13,824 nucleotides of DNA from an uncultured Collinsella sp. GTDB lineage: Bacteria > Actinomycetota > Coriobacteriia > Coriobacteriales > Coriobacteriaceae. The stretch is from the NCBI GenBank assembly GCA_902482185.1, contig CABSZR010000015.1, positions 1 to 13,824 on the forward strand, given 5' to 3'. Under the pieces are notes generated by a model. That model was not told the origin of the DNA. It searched no databases and saw only the letters and a program-made list of their open reading frames with translations. Shown in pieces: positions 1 to 6,895 of this stretch. The translations under genes and the position numbers were made by a program. How positions within the stretch are numbered: the stretch's first letter is position 1; each line of letters starts with the position of its first letter.

Positions 1-611
1 GGCTTTTGCAGGCCGAGCATCTGCTGAATGTCCGCACGCACGCGCTCGGTCGCCGTAGCGGTAAAGGCCGCCACGATAGGGCGCTGCGGCAGGGAATCGA
101 TGAACTCGCGAATCTGCAGGTAAGCGGGGCGAAAATCCTGGCCCCACTGGCTCACGCAGTGGGCCTCGTCAATGGCCACGAGCGGCACGCCGATGCCGCC
201 GTCGGCCGCGGCCTCCTGCGCAAAGGCTAAAAAGCGCGGCTCGAGCAGGCGCTCGGGCGCCACATACATAAGCTGGTAGCGGCCCTCGCGCGCCCGCTTG
301 AGAACGGTATTTTGCTGGGCCGGAGTAAGACTGGAGTTGAGATAGCTGGGGCGCGCACCCGCCGCGAGCAACGCGCGGGTCTGGTCCTCCATAAGCGACA
401 GCAGCGGACTCACCACAAAGGTGATGCCGGGCAGCATGAGCGCGGGCACCTGGTAGCAAATGGACTTGCCGGCGCCCGTGGGCATAACACCCAGCGCATC
501 GCGGCCTGCAAGAATCGCATCCACCATGCGGTCCTGCCCCGGGCGAAACGAGGTGTAGCCAAAATAGGCGCCGAGCGTGTCAAGCGCCATCTGCTGCATG
601 CTATCGGTCAT
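1..611 (-). CDS. recQ: RecQ-family ATP-dependent DNA helicase, N-terminal part (cut by window edge)
   Basis: This is a superfamily 2 3'-5' DNA helicase used in recombination and repair. Reading back from an ATG at 611 gives about 203 residues without a stop, and the frame runs off the left edge. The motifs appear in family order: FRPGQ (22-26, motif 0), PTGAGKS (44-50, Walker A), SPLLSLMEDQ (68-77, motif Ia), DEAHC (148-152, motif II), the RecQ aromatic-rich loop QWGQDFRP (156-162), and FTATAT (183-188, motif III). Together these are diagnostic of RecQ. The start is supported by an AGGA Shine-Dalgarno a few bases upstream (TTAGGAAACC before ATG). The second RecA lobe, zinc-binding and winged-helix regions, and any HRDC domain, lie outside the window. 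Confidence 0.95.
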   Translation of the reverse strand, partial: MTDSMQQMALDTLGAYFGYTSFRPGQDRMVDAILAGRDALGVMPTGAGKSICYQVPALMLPGITFVVSPLLSLMEDQTRALLAAGARPSYLNSSLTPAQQNTVLKRAREGRYQLMYVAPERLLEPRFLAFAQEAAADGGIGVPLVAIDEAHCVSQWGQDFRPAYLQIREFIDSLPQRPIVAAFTATATERVRADIQQMLGLQK

Positions 612-721
612 GGTTTCCTAACGTCCAAGTCATCTGCCGCCGATTATACGCCGCCACGCGGACAGCAGCACACGGCCGCCGCCCAGACTAGTCGTTTAAG
701 AACGCCCCCAACGGCTAAGGA

Positions 722-940
722 GTGTCCCCAGGTGCCGGCAGAAAAGGAACGTCCCCAAGTGCCGGCCCGGCAACGCCGATGTTTTGGCGCGGACAGCGAA
801 AGCCCGCCAGAGCGAGCAAGGTGCCTTGAAACGAGGTGGCATTGACCTTCTGGTCATGCCGCCGAAGTTGAAAGGCAGATTGCCGCTCTGGCGGGCTTGC
901 AGCGTCGAGCCGTTGCGCGGTTTGGAAAACCGCGCAACTA
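722..940. repeat. Structured dispersed repeat, copy A (covaries with copy B at 9266-9482)
   Basis: This fills most of the 332-bp gap between recQ and the first GntR gene. The left part has two GTCCCC-(A/G)GGTGCCGG-like boxes (about 724-766). The core has a closing stem P1 (800-814 with 884-898, 15 bp), a small hairpin P2 (817-828), and a long hairpin P3. P3 runs 830-832/867-869, then 835-847/852-863, with a one-base bulge and a TTCT loop. A separate 12-bp hairpin P5 follows (912-923 with 927-938). The element ends a few bases past the stop codon of the GntR gene. Copy B has the same layout, and its differences are nearly all compensatory. P5 lacks a U-tract, so it is not a typical intrinsic terminator. 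Function is unknown: it could be a REP/BIME-like DNA element or a 3'-UTR RNA structure. The rest of the gap (612-721) shows only the recQ leader. Confidence 0.85.
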
Positions 941-943
941 GAG

Positions 944-1663
944 CTACATGACCATAACGTAGCGCGATCCCACGTAGTACTGCTTACCCATCAGGACCGG
1001 CTCTCCATTGGGACCGGTAAAGCTGGCACGCAGGTTGAGCAGCGGATCGTGCGGAGCAATGCCCAGCTCGGCCGCCTGCTCGGTATTGGCACGAACGGCC
1101 TCGACCGTGCGGTAGCCAACCGAAACAATCGGCGTTCCGCCAACACGCTCGACCTCGGCAAAAATCGACTTGTCCTCAAGATCGGCCGTCAACAGCTCAC
1201 GGTAGGCATCAAACGGCACAAAGATGTTCTCCTCAAAGATGGGCTCGCCGTCGGCCGTACGTACGCGCTTGATATGCAGCAGCAGCGCATCCTTCTGCAG
1301 GCCAAAGAACTCCATCTCGTTTTGGCGCGCCGGCACAATCTGGCGATCGATCACGTGCGCACCGGCCTTCATGCCGTTGCCGGCACACAGCGCGGTAAAC
1401 GTCTGCAGCGTCGAGGCGTGAAACTGGCGATTGATGTGCGGCGTGGAGACAAAGGTGCCACGGCCCTGCTGCTTAACCAGGTAGCCATCGGAGCACAGCT
1501 CCTCGACGGCGCGGCGCACCGTAATGCGGCTCACGTCGTACTGCTCGGCTAGCTCAAGCTCGGACGGAATACGCTCCTTGGGTGCATAAACACCTTTCTC
1601 GATCGCATCCTTGATTTCGTCGTAAATCTGCTGGTAAAGCGGTGCATTTTTGAGCGCAGGCAT
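944..1663 (-). CDS. GntR-family transcriptional regulator, HutC subfamily (wHTH + UTRA)
   Basis: This 239-residue protein has the usual length for the HutC subfamily. The N-terminal winged helix-turn-helix spans about residues 8-75 (YQQIYDEIKDAIEKGVYAP, then PSELELAEQYDVSRITVRRA, then a wing at GRGTFV 68-72). A UTRA ligand-binding domain fills about 95-235. UTRA domains commonly sense phosphorylated sugars or amino sugars, which fits the PTS locus to the right. The start is the ATG at 1663, with a weak AAGAG about nine bases upstream. The leader is strongly AT-rich and carries the palindrome ACGT-N5-ACGT at 1701-1713. A matching site sits in the PTS promoter, so I infer autoregulation plus control of the PTS operon. 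The stop codon is followed almost directly by repeat copy A. Confidence 0.92.
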   Translation of the reverse strand: MPALKNAPLYQQIYDEIKDAIEKGVYAPKERIPSELELAEQYDVSRITVRRAVEELCSDGYLVKQQGRGTFVSTPHINRQFHASTLQTFTALCAGNGMKAGAHVIDRQIVPARQNEMEFFGLQKDALLLHIKRVRTADGEPIFEENIFVPFDAYRELLTADLEDKSIFAEVERVGGTPIVSVGYRTVEAVRANTEQAAELGIAPHDPLLNLRASFTGPNGEPVLMGKQYYVGSRYVMVM

Positions 1664-1740
1664 ATCTAATCACTCTTATCGAAATATCGAAATAACTAAT
1701 ACGTATATAACGTCTAGTTTCATATTACCTCATAATGATA
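1664..1740 (-). promoter_or_regulatory. AT-rich promoter region of the first GntR gene with candidate operator at 1701-1713
   Basis: The region is far more AT-rich than its surroundings. It contains ACGTATATAACGT (1701-1713), two ACGT half-sites five bases apart, with the GT...AC spacing seen in many GntR operators. Ten bases, TATAACGTCT (1706-1715), recur exactly at 7848-7857 in the PTS promoter. A direct repeat of TATCGAAA-like sequence lies at about 1679-1694, nearer the start codon. I could not assign -35 and -10 hexamers with confidence. Confidence 0.55.
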
Positions 1741-1755
1741 AAACGATACACCCTC

Positions 1756-1788
1756 CCTACCAAAAAGCGACAGCTTCATTTTGGTAGG
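1756..1788. repeat. Small palindromic repeat, CTACC family (copy 1)
   Basis: This is a perfect 10-bp inverted repeat, CCTACCAAAA (1756-1765) with TTTTGGTAGG (1779-1788), and a 13-base loop containing GACAG. Read on the minus strand it shares GATAAAACCTACCAAAAT with the element at 3889-3923, and it resembles the one at 11401-11437. It lies between the YitT gene and the GntR promoter and could be a transcription barrier or a REP-like repeat. Confidence 0.7.
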
Positions 1789-1801
1789 TTTTATCTGGGC
1801 A

Positions 1802-1845
1802 AACGAGAGCCTCTCGAAAGCAACGGGGCTTTCGGGGGGCTCGTT
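1802..1845 (-). terminator. Hairpin downstream of the YitT-family gene, possible terminator
   Basis: Nested arms are visible: AACGAG/CTCGTT with GCC/GGC (1802-1811 with 1838-1845, a two-base bulge) around CGAAAGC/GCTTTCG (1815-1821 with 1828-1834). Reading on the minus strand, the tail is only weakly T-rich (TCGTTTGCCC), so termination is possible but unproven. The stop of the YitT gene lies about 40 bases upstream of it. Confidence 0.4.
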
Positions 1846-1882
1846 CGGATGGGTTGCGCAGGACCGGCAAAATGCCAATACC

Positions 1883-2890
1883 CTACTTGCCGTCGTCCTG
1901 CTGCAGGCTGTCCTGTTCGCTGAGGCGCGCCTGCCTGCTGGCCATGCGTGCGGGCTTGTCGGGATCGGGAACGGCCGTGGGCATGGGCTCGTCGACATGA
2001 CCACCCCACCAGCCGCCCACAAAGTTGAGCGTGTGGAACACGTTGATCACGGCGCCGGGATCAACGTCGCACACCAGCTTGATAATGTCCTGACTCTCGT
2101 AGGTCGAGACAACGGTGTTCAGCAGGTACATCTTTTCGCGGCTATATCCGCCGACGACCTCGGCGCAGCTAATGCCGTGCTGAAAATGGTTTACGTAGGC
2201 AGTCATGACCTCGTCTGCCTTGCGCGTCGTGATCTGCAGCGTCACGCGATCGTAGCGACGATAGAAACTGTCGATGGTCTTGGTCGAAATAAACTGGAAC
2301 ACGATGGAATACGCCGCCTTGTCCCAGCCAAACATAAAGCCAAAGATCGCCAGGATAAAGCAGTTGAAACCAAAGATGACGCCCCAGATGGTCTTGCCCG
2401 TGTGGTTGGAAACCCACAGCGCGATAAAGTCGGTGCCGCCGGTGGATGCGCCGGATTTAAGTGCGATGGCAGCGCCCAGACCCGAGACCACGCCGCCAAA
2501 AATGATGAGCATGATCTTGTCGCCCAAAAATGGAGCGAAGTGAAAGACGTTGAGGAACAGCGACGAGAGCACGACCTGCATCATCGAGAAGATGACGAAG
2601 CGCTTGCTAATGCCGCTCCAACATAGGAGCGCCACGGGGATGTTGAGCGCGAGCATGCCGAGCGAGATGTCGATATGAACGCCACCCAGCGAGGTAACGC
2701 GATCGAGCAGGACCGCGACGCCGGTAAGACCGCTCGGAAGCAGGTCGGCGGGCTGAATGAACGCCTGGATCAGAAATGTCTGGAGAACGGCGGAAATGGT
2801 GACCGCCACAGCAGTAATGGCGCGGCGGACGATGGTGAGGCGGCCGAGCACGAGCACGCGGTCCGTGAGCTGATCGATGGCGTTCGCCAC
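1883..2890 (-). CDS. YitT-family membrane protein (YitT membrane domain + C-terminal DUF2179)
   Basis: This 335-residue protein has a hydrophobic N-terminal part of five or six membrane segments (about 22-45, 50-68, 75-92, 97-117, 124-145, 167-188). It includes the Gly-rich family stretch SGASTGGTDFIALW (146-159). A soluble DUF2179-like domain follows (about 200-293; TTRKADEVMTAYV, GISCAEVVGGYS, FVGGWWGG). The function of this family is unsettled and I assign none. The start is a GTG at 2890, chosen because AAAGGAG sits five bases upstream. The last ~40 residues are a polar, Asp/Pro/Gln-rich tail beyond the usual domain end. It is probably transcribed alone or read through into the first GntR region. 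Confidence 0.9.
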   Translation of the reverse strand: MANAIDQLTDRVLVLGRLTIVRRAITAVAVTISAVLQTFLIQAFIQPADLLPSGLTGVAVLLDRVTSLGGVHIDISLGMLALNIPVALLCWSGISKRFVIFSMMQVVLSSLFLNVFHFAPFLGDKIMLIIFGGVVSGLGAAIALKSGASTGGTDFIALWVSNHTGKTIWGVIFGFNCFILAIFGFMFGWDKAAYSIVFQFISTKTIDSFYRRYDRVTLQITTRKADEVMTAYVNHFQHGISCAEVVGGYSREKMYLLNTVVSTYESQDIIKLVCDVDPGAVINVFHTLNFVGGWWGGHVDEPMPTAVPDPDKPARMASRQARLSEQDSLQQDDGK

Positions 2891-3026
2891 GTAGGCTCCT
2901 TTCGAAGGCAGATGTAGTTGTGGGATATGTCCGCGATTGTAACATGGAGCGTGCGGGGACGCTTCAATTCACCCTCTCTCGACAACCAAAGCGGGACCAG
3001 CAACCCCACGACCAAAGGCCCAAATT

Positions 3027-3149
3027 ACAAGTGAGTAGACTTTAAGCGACCTGCAGAGCACACCCAAAACCGCCACCCCTGTGACCTGCGGTTTTACTAG
3101 AGCAGATGCGCTTTGTGCTCGTCCTGCACCAAAAAGCCTACTCACTTAG
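3027..3149. repeat. Long nested inverted repeat (~120 bp) in the YitT-HAD gap
   Basis: The outer arms are AAGTGAGTAGACTTT (3029-3043) and AAAGCCTACTCACTT (3133-3147), 14 of 15 paired. Inside lie GAGCACA (3056-3062) with TGTGCTC (3114-3120), and AAAACCGC (3066-3073) with GCGGTTTT (3088-3095). All are in register, so the whole segment can fold as one long interrupted hairpin. It has no coding potential. It could be a MITE-like or REP-like element or a structured RNA. The outer arm sequence recurs in a similar form at 4015-4032. The remaining parts of the 354-bp gap (2891-3026 and 3150-3190) show no further structure that I can support. Confidence 0.6.
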
Positions 3150-3188
3150 TCCGAATCGAAGCCAAACGGATCCAAATAGATGACAAAT

Positions 3189-3241
3189 AAAGCCAATCCG
3201 CGGCAAAAGACGCGTGAATCAGTGCTTCTCGCGGCGGATTG
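3189..3241 (-). terminator. Possible terminator of the HAD phosphatase gene
   Basis: CAATCCGC (3194-3201) pairs with GCGGATTG (3234-3241), immediately after the HAD stop codon on the minus strand. It is followed in that direction by GGCTTTATTTG, which is moderately T-rich. The 32-base loop is long for an intrinsic terminator. Confidence 0.4.
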
Positions 3242-3244
3242 ACA

Positions 3245-3874
3245 CTACAAAGCGGCCAAAATGTCGGTCAGATTATCGATAACGGCATCGGCTCGCGATT
3301 GATCGAGGTTGACACCCTCGTGCGGACGCAGCGCCAGGACGCGGGCGCCCGAGCGCTTGCCGGCCTCGATGCCCAAAGGCGAGTCCTCGATAACCAGGCA
3401 CTCGGCAGGCTCCACCCCCAGCGCCTCCATGGCACGCAGGTAGATCTCGGGGTCGGGCTTAAACGCACTGCACTCGTGACCGCTGATGGTGTAGTCCAGC
3501 ACGTCGGCGATACCGGCAATCTCCACCAGCTCGTCGATCAGCTCGCGATAGGACGAGCTCGCGATAGCGCACTTCACGCCACGCTCGTGCAGCTCGCGCA
3601 TCACCGGCTCCGTCTGCTCGTTGAGCAGCTCGGCATACGGAACGGGGTGGTCCGGGCTGTAGACCTGCTTGTACTCCACGCGAAGGCGCTCGCGCAGCTC
3701 AACATCGTCGGGCACCAGCGCCTCCCAAATGGCCGGCTCGTTAGACCCCGAAAGATCGGGGATCTCGTCAAAGTGGAACCCCTTCTCCTCCATAAACGCC
3801 ACGCGACGACGGTTGTAGAACCACTCGGTATCGACCAGCACGCCGTCCATGTCAAACAGCACTGCTTTGATCAT
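3245..3874 (-). CDS. HAD-superfamily hydrolase, subfamily IA (beta-phosphoglucomutase/sugar-phosphatase type)
   Basis: This 209-residue protein carries all four HAD motifs. DMDGV is at 8-12 (nucleophile Asp8, Asp10), SSS at 106-108 (motif II), Lys139 in FKPDPEIY (motif III) and EDSPLGIEAG at 163-172 (motif IV). The helical cap lies between motifs I and II, about 17-85. Such enzymes dephosphorylate small sugar phosphates or isomerise beta-glucose-1-phosphate; the sequence does not decide which. Start choice: GGAGGAG lies six bases before the ATG at 3874. The in-frame ATG at 3880 would sit directly on that ribosome binding site, and the open frame further upstream runs through a repeat. The gene lies just after the terminator of the PTS operon, so it is probably expressed separately. 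Confidence 0.93.
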   Translation of the reverse strand: MIKAVLFDMDGVLVDTEWFYNRRRVAFMEEKGFHFDEIPDLSGSNEPAIWEALVPDDVELRERLRVEYKQVYSPDHPVPYAELLNEQTEPVMRELHERGVKCAIASSSYRELIDELVEIAGIADVLDYTISGHECSAFKPDPEIYLRAMEALGVEPAECLVIEDSPLGIEAGKRSGARVLALRPHEGVNLDQSRADAVIDNLTDILAAL

Positions 3875-3888
3875 ACGCATCTCCTCCC

Positions 3889-3923
3889 ACCTGCCAAATA
3901 GAGACAGGTTTATTTTGGTAGGT
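3889..3923. repeat. Small palindromic repeat, CTACC family (copy 2)
   Basis: ACCTGCCAAATA (3889-3900) pairs imperfectly with TATTTTGGTAGGT (3911-3923); the loop contains GAGACAGGTT. The minus-strand sequence closely matches the 11401-11437 element and shares GATAAAACCTACCAAAAT with the 1756-1788 element. It abuts the ribosome binding site of the HAD gene, so a hairpin here could affect that gene's mRNA leader. Confidence 0.7.
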
Positions 3924-3968
3924 TTTATCCTGGGTTTTGCGACGCGACAGGCGTGCCCTCCCAAGAGC

Positions 3969-4000
3969 AAAAAAGGGGATGGGGCACAAACCCCATCCCC
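3969..4000 (-). terminator. Strong rho-independent terminator of the PTS/SIS operon
   Basis: Read on the minus strand, GGGGATGGGG and CCCCATCCCC (4000-3991 and 3984-3975) form a perfect 10-bp stem with a six-base loop. Six T residues follow (3974-3969). It lies about 35 bases after the stop codon of the SIS gene and should end the IIAB-IIC-IID-SIS transcript. Confidence 0.9.
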
Positions 4001-4034
4001 TCTCAATCAACCCGTAAGGTCTACTTACTTGTGA

Positions 4035-5018
4035 TTAGTAGGAAAGCTTCCACATGTAGCGACGCATGGTCAGCGGGTGCTGACGGGCCTCGGCGATCTG
4101 GTTGCCGTACTCGCGCATAACGGCGAGGTGCAGCAGCGGGTTGAAGTAGGTGACGACGCTCGCGGGCACGGCGTCAGCCAGGCCGTAGTCCTTGGAGTCG
4201 ATCAGAGCGACCTTGGCGCCCATGCGCTTAAGGAAGGTGAGGGCGCGGGCGTCCATCGGACGGGTGGCGCCATCGGACATGAAGAAGACGTAGGGCTTAC
4301 CCTCGGTGGAAACCTCGAACGGGCCGTGGAAGTACTCGCCGGTGTTGTAGGCGGCGGCGTCGATCCACTGCATCTCGGTGAACAGGAAGGCGGCGTGAGA
4401 ATAAGCCATCTTCTCGGAGGCACCGGAAGCCATGAAGTAAATCATCTTGTCGTCCTTGAAGTCCTCAGCGAACTTCTTGGCGAGCTTCTTGCAGTGCTGA
4501 GCGGCGTTCTCGCAGAGCTCGAAGACGTTGGTAAGGCCGGTGATCATGTCCTCGTAGTGGTCATAGCCCTCGGTCTGCTGAAGGATCTCGAGAGCAAGAG
4601 CGATGGCGTAGCCAGGCTTCTCGCACTTGGCAGCGTAGTTGGCATGGAAGCCGTGAACGATGACGTGGTCGGCGTCGACGGTCAGAGCGGAGCCAGCCTT
4701 GTTGGTGAGGGAGACGACCGGGCAGTTGTGCTTCTTGGCGGTCTTGTTGGCCTCGACGGTCTCGGGCGTGGAGCCACCGAGGGAGCAGGTGATCACGAAG
4801 GTGTGCTCGTTGACCCAGGAAGGCGTGTCGTAGTTGAACTCGTTAGCGGTGAAGATCTGAACGTTCAGCTTGTCCGTGTTGTTGGCCAGGAAGTACTTGG
4901 CAGGGTAAAGGTCGGACATGGAAGCACCGCAGCCGACGAAGGCGACGCTGTGGATCTCGTGGTTGGACAGGACGTCAGCGACGATCTGCTTAGGGAGGTT
5001 AAGGTCGATCTCGTACAT
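4035..5018 (-). CDS. SIS-domain sugar-phosphate deglycase-like protein (FrlB/FraB/Gfr family), paralog 1
   Basis: This 327-residue protein has two SIS (sugar isomerase) folds: about 15-150, with VGCGASMSDLYPAKYF at 28-43 and SLGGSTPET at 79-87, and about 175-320. Glu215 (in TEMQW) and His231 (in FHGPFE) are exactly 16 residues apart. As I recall, the catalytic Glu and His of FrlB (fructoselysine-6-P deglycase) and FraB have the same spacing. The C-terminus MRRYMWKLSY resembles the FrlB terminus. The inferred role is cytoplasmic cleavage of a phosphorylated Amadori-type sugar-amine imported by the PTS encoded just upstream. The start at 5018 is chosen because AAAGGA precedes it by nine bases; the in-frame ATG at 5027 would touch that site. 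It is the last gene of the operon. An AgaS/GlmS-like amino-sugar enzyme is the alternative. Confidence 0.85.
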   Translation of the reverse strand: MYEIDLNLPKQIVADVLSNHEIHSVAFVGCGASMSDLYPAKYFLANNTDKLNVQIFTANEFNYDTPSWVNEHTFVITCSLGGSTPETVEANKTAKKHNCPVVSLTNKAGSALTVDADHVIVHGFHANYAAKCEKPGYAIALALEILQQTEGYDHYEDMITGLTNVFELCENAAQHCKKLAKKFAEDFKDDKMIYFMASGASEKMAYSHAAFLFTEMQWIDAAAYNTGEYFHGPFEVSTEGKPYVFFMSDGATRPMDARALTFLKRMGAKVALIDSKDYGLADAVPASVVTYFNPLLHLAVMREYGNQIAEARQHPLTMRRYMWKLSY

Positions 5019-5108
5019 CTGACACATTCCTTTCGATTTTTTGCGGCGCCACATTGCCGGGCGCTCGCAGGGTTACCGTGATTTGGACCGAGTCGCCGGC
5101 CCGTTGAG

Positions 5109-5141
5109 GATGTGTCAAAGGAACTGTCCCTTTGACACATT
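5109..5141. repeat. Perfect 12-bp hairpin with GTCCC core between IID and SIS genes
   Basis: ATGTGTCAAAGG (5110-5121) pairs perfectly with CCTTTGACACAT (5129-5140) around a seven-base loop. The AACTGTCCC core echoes the GTCCC boxes at 724-766, 9248-9276 and 11417-11424. It has no long U-tract in either direction, so it may stabilise or process the mRNA, or simply be a REP-like insertion inside the operon. Confidence 0.65.
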
Positions 5142-5152
5142 TAGGGATGGGA

Positions 5153-5183
5153 GCCTGCCTGGGGTATGGGATGTCAGGCAGGC
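5153..5183. repeat. Second hairpin in the IID-SIS intercistronic gap
   Basis: GCCTGCCTG (5153-5161) pairs perfectly with CAGGCAGGC (5175-5183) around a 13-base loop. It lies 34 bases after the IID stop on the operon transcript. No U-tract follows, so I read it as a possible mRNA-processing or stability hairpin. Confidence 0.45.
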
Positions 5184-5217
5184 CCCCGGGGGAAAGCGAT
5201 TAGGCGCTTGGTCGCGA

Positions 5218-6051
5218 CTAGGCCAGGATGCCGGCCGCGGAGAGGGCGATGCCGCCCACGATGGCGATCACGAGAAGCCAACCGGTGTTGACGTTCTTCT
5301 TGATGAGCCAGTACATAAGGCCGGTGAGGCCAAGGGAGATCATCTGGGGCATCATGCCGTCCAGGATGTCCTGGATAACGACGGTGCCCTCAGCGAACTG
5401 CAGCGGGGTGGTGGCGCCGATCAGCGTAGCGATCATGCCACCCACGGACATAAGACCCACGATGCCGCAGACATACATGAGCTTCTCCATGAGGTCGCCG
5501 CCCTGAAGCTTGCTCAGGTACTCGTGACCGCCCTGATAGCCCATCTTGGCTGCGAACCAAGTGATCAGCACAGAGGGGACGATGGAGATGAGCATGGCTA
5601 GGATCGGGCCCATGATGGAGCCCTGCTGAGCCAGCTGAACGCCCAGGCCAAAGGCGATAACGCGGATGGTGCCCTGGAAGAAGGAGTCACCGATGCCGGA
5701 AAGCGGACCCATGAGGGAGGTCTTGACCGCGTTGATCGAATCGGGATCGAAGTTCTCGGGATCCTTGGCGTACTCCTCCTCCATGGAGGCGGTGAGGCCT
5801 AGGATGAAGGCGCTCGTCTGCGGGGTGCAGTTGTAGAACGCCATGTGACGGTGGTAAGCCTCTTTCTTAGCAGCGAGCTGCTTGGGGTCGGACTCGTCCG
5901 GATAGAGGCGATCGAGCGTGGGAACCATGCCGTAGAGGAAGCCCATGTTCATCTGACGCTCGTAGTTCCAAGAGGCCTGGATGGCCCAGGAGCGCCAGAA
6001 GAACTGGCTGACCTTCTTGTTCAGGGACACGTCCTTGGTTGCGGTTGCCAT
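5218..6051 (-). CDS. PTS mannose/fructose/sorbose-family IID membrane component
   Basis: This 277-residue protein has the normal length for mannose-family IID. With IIC it forms the membrane channel that moves the sugar during phosphorylation. The signature MGPLSGIGDSFFQGT lies at 114-128. The first ~100 residues are amphipathic and cytosolic (SQFFWRSWAIQASWNYERQMN). Hydrophobic segments follow at about 130-168 and 190-215, with a terminal one at about 255-277 (TGWLLVIAIVGGIALSAAG). The start ATG at 6051 has AAGGAGG eight bases upstream, and a longer open frame upstream is ignored for that reason. It begins 13 bases after the IIC stop, so the two are translated from one mRNA. The substrate cannot be read from IID. 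Confidence 0.95.
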   Translation of the reverse strand: MATATKDVSLNKKVSQFFWRSWAIQASWNYERQMNMGFLYGMVPTLDRLYPDESDPKQLAAKKEAYHRHMAFYNCTPQTSAFILGLTASMEEEYAKDPENFDPDSINAVKTSLMGPLSGIGDSFFQGTIRVIAFGLGVQLAQQGSIMGPILAMLISIVPSVLITWFAAKMGYQGGHEYLSKLQGGDLMEKLMYVCGIVGLMSVGGMIATLIGATTPLQFAEGTVVIQDILDGMMPQMISLGLTGLMYWLIKKNVNTGWLLVIAIVGGIALSAAGILA

Positions 6052-6064
6052 AGTGTGTTCCTCC

Positions 6065-6859
6065 TTAGTCTTCGTCGTCTTCGAGCGGATCGTAGTCGGA
6101 ATCGACACCGGCGGCTGCATGGGAACCGTTGAACTTGAAGCCCATGAAGACGACAGCCAGGCACACACCGATCAGAGCGACCGCGATGACGGACAGGTTG
6201 AGGTAAGCGGCGAGCAGGAAACCGATGAACAGGAACGGAGTCATACCCTTCTTGATCATCATGGTGAGCAGCAGGGCCAAGCCGTAGGCGGTCATGATCT
6301 TGGTCGAAACGTTAAGACCAGTGGACAGCCACTCGGGAACCATGTTGACGATGGCCTGAACCAGGTCGGTGCCAACAAAGACGGCGAGGAAGATCGGCAG
6401 GAAGTACATGACGGCGTACAGACCGGAGCCGGCGCAGATGTGCATGCGGTAGGCGGTCTTGAACTTTCCGTTATCGATCGCGCTATCTGCCACATGGGTG
6501 AGGGCGGCGATGATGGAACGGAACACGATGCCGAGGAGCTGACCCAGGACGGCGACCGGGATGGCGATCGTCATGGCGGTCTCGGCGGAAGCATCGGTCA
6601 GGCACGCAAAGGCAGCGGCCACGATGCCGCCCAGGACCATATCGGGCGGAACGGCAGCGCCGACCTGCACCAGGCCCATGGACACGAGCTCGACGGCGGC
6701 ACCGACGGCAAGGCCGGTGGGCACATCGCCCAGCAGCAGACCGACGAGCGTAGCGCCAACGAGGGGCTGCTCGAAGTTAAGACGACCGAGCAGGCGGGAG
6801 TCCCACATGCAGAACACGCCGACGAGGCCGACGAGCACCGCACTGATGAACGTATTCAT
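6065..6859 (-). CDS. PTS mannose/fructose/sorbose-family IIC membrane component
   Basis: This 264-residue integral membrane protein has about seven hydrophobic segments. It shows IIC family features: N-terminal RLLGRLNFEQPLVGATLVGL (22-41) and GAAVELVSMGLVQVGAAVPPD (53-73). It forms the substrate-selective channel with IID. The start ATG at 6859 follows AAAGGAGAAGGGT. The C-terminus ends in an unusually acidic tail (DSDYDPLEDDED). It starts 36 bases after the IIAB stop in the same operon. Confidence 0.95.
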   Translation of the reverse strand: MNTFISAVLVGLVGVFCMWDSRLLGRLNFEQPLVGATLVGLLLGDVPTGLAVGAAVELVSMGLVQVGAAVPPDMVLGGIVAAAFACLTDASAETAMTIAIPVAVLGQLLGIVFRSIIAALTHVADSAIDNGKFKTAYRMHICAGSGLYAVMYFLPIFLAVFVGTDLVQAIVNMVPEWLSTGLNVSTKIMTAYGLALLLTMMIKKGMTPFLFIGFLLAAYLNLSVIAVALIGVCLAVVFMGFKFNGSHAAAGVDSDYDPLEDDED

Positions 6860-6895
6860 ACCCTTCTCCTTTCAGTCAGGCAAAAGCCTGGTTGA

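Noticed and set aside
312..845. Plus-strand open frame ending inside repeat copy A
   Set aside because: It lies antisense to recQ and then in the structured repeat. The shared ending (ERARCLE-like) with the frame at 9071-9388 comes from the repeat, not from a protein family.
800..898. tRNA-like cloverleaf in repeat copy A
   Set aside because: There is a multi-branch fold, but no T-loop, anticodon arm or CCA-type acceptor pattern.
912..938. P5 hairpin as a rho-independent terminator of the first GntR gene
   Set aside because: The stem is strong but no U-tract follows in either direction, and the same is true for copy B.
3875..4006. N-terminal extension of the HAD phosphatase
   Set aside because: The extension is translated from a palindromic repeat (IKPTKINLSLFGR), and a strong ribosome binding site supports the start at 3874.
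4077..5081. Long plus-strand open frame of 334 codons opposite the first SIS gene
   Set aside because: It is antisense to a gene with clear SIS motifs, a ribosome binding site and a terminator, and its translation is Val/Gly/Leu-rich with no recognisable domain.
6052..6168. N-terminal extension of the IID protein
   Set aside because: It would overlap the IIC gene by about 100 bases, while AAGGAGG sits eight bases before the ATG at 6051.
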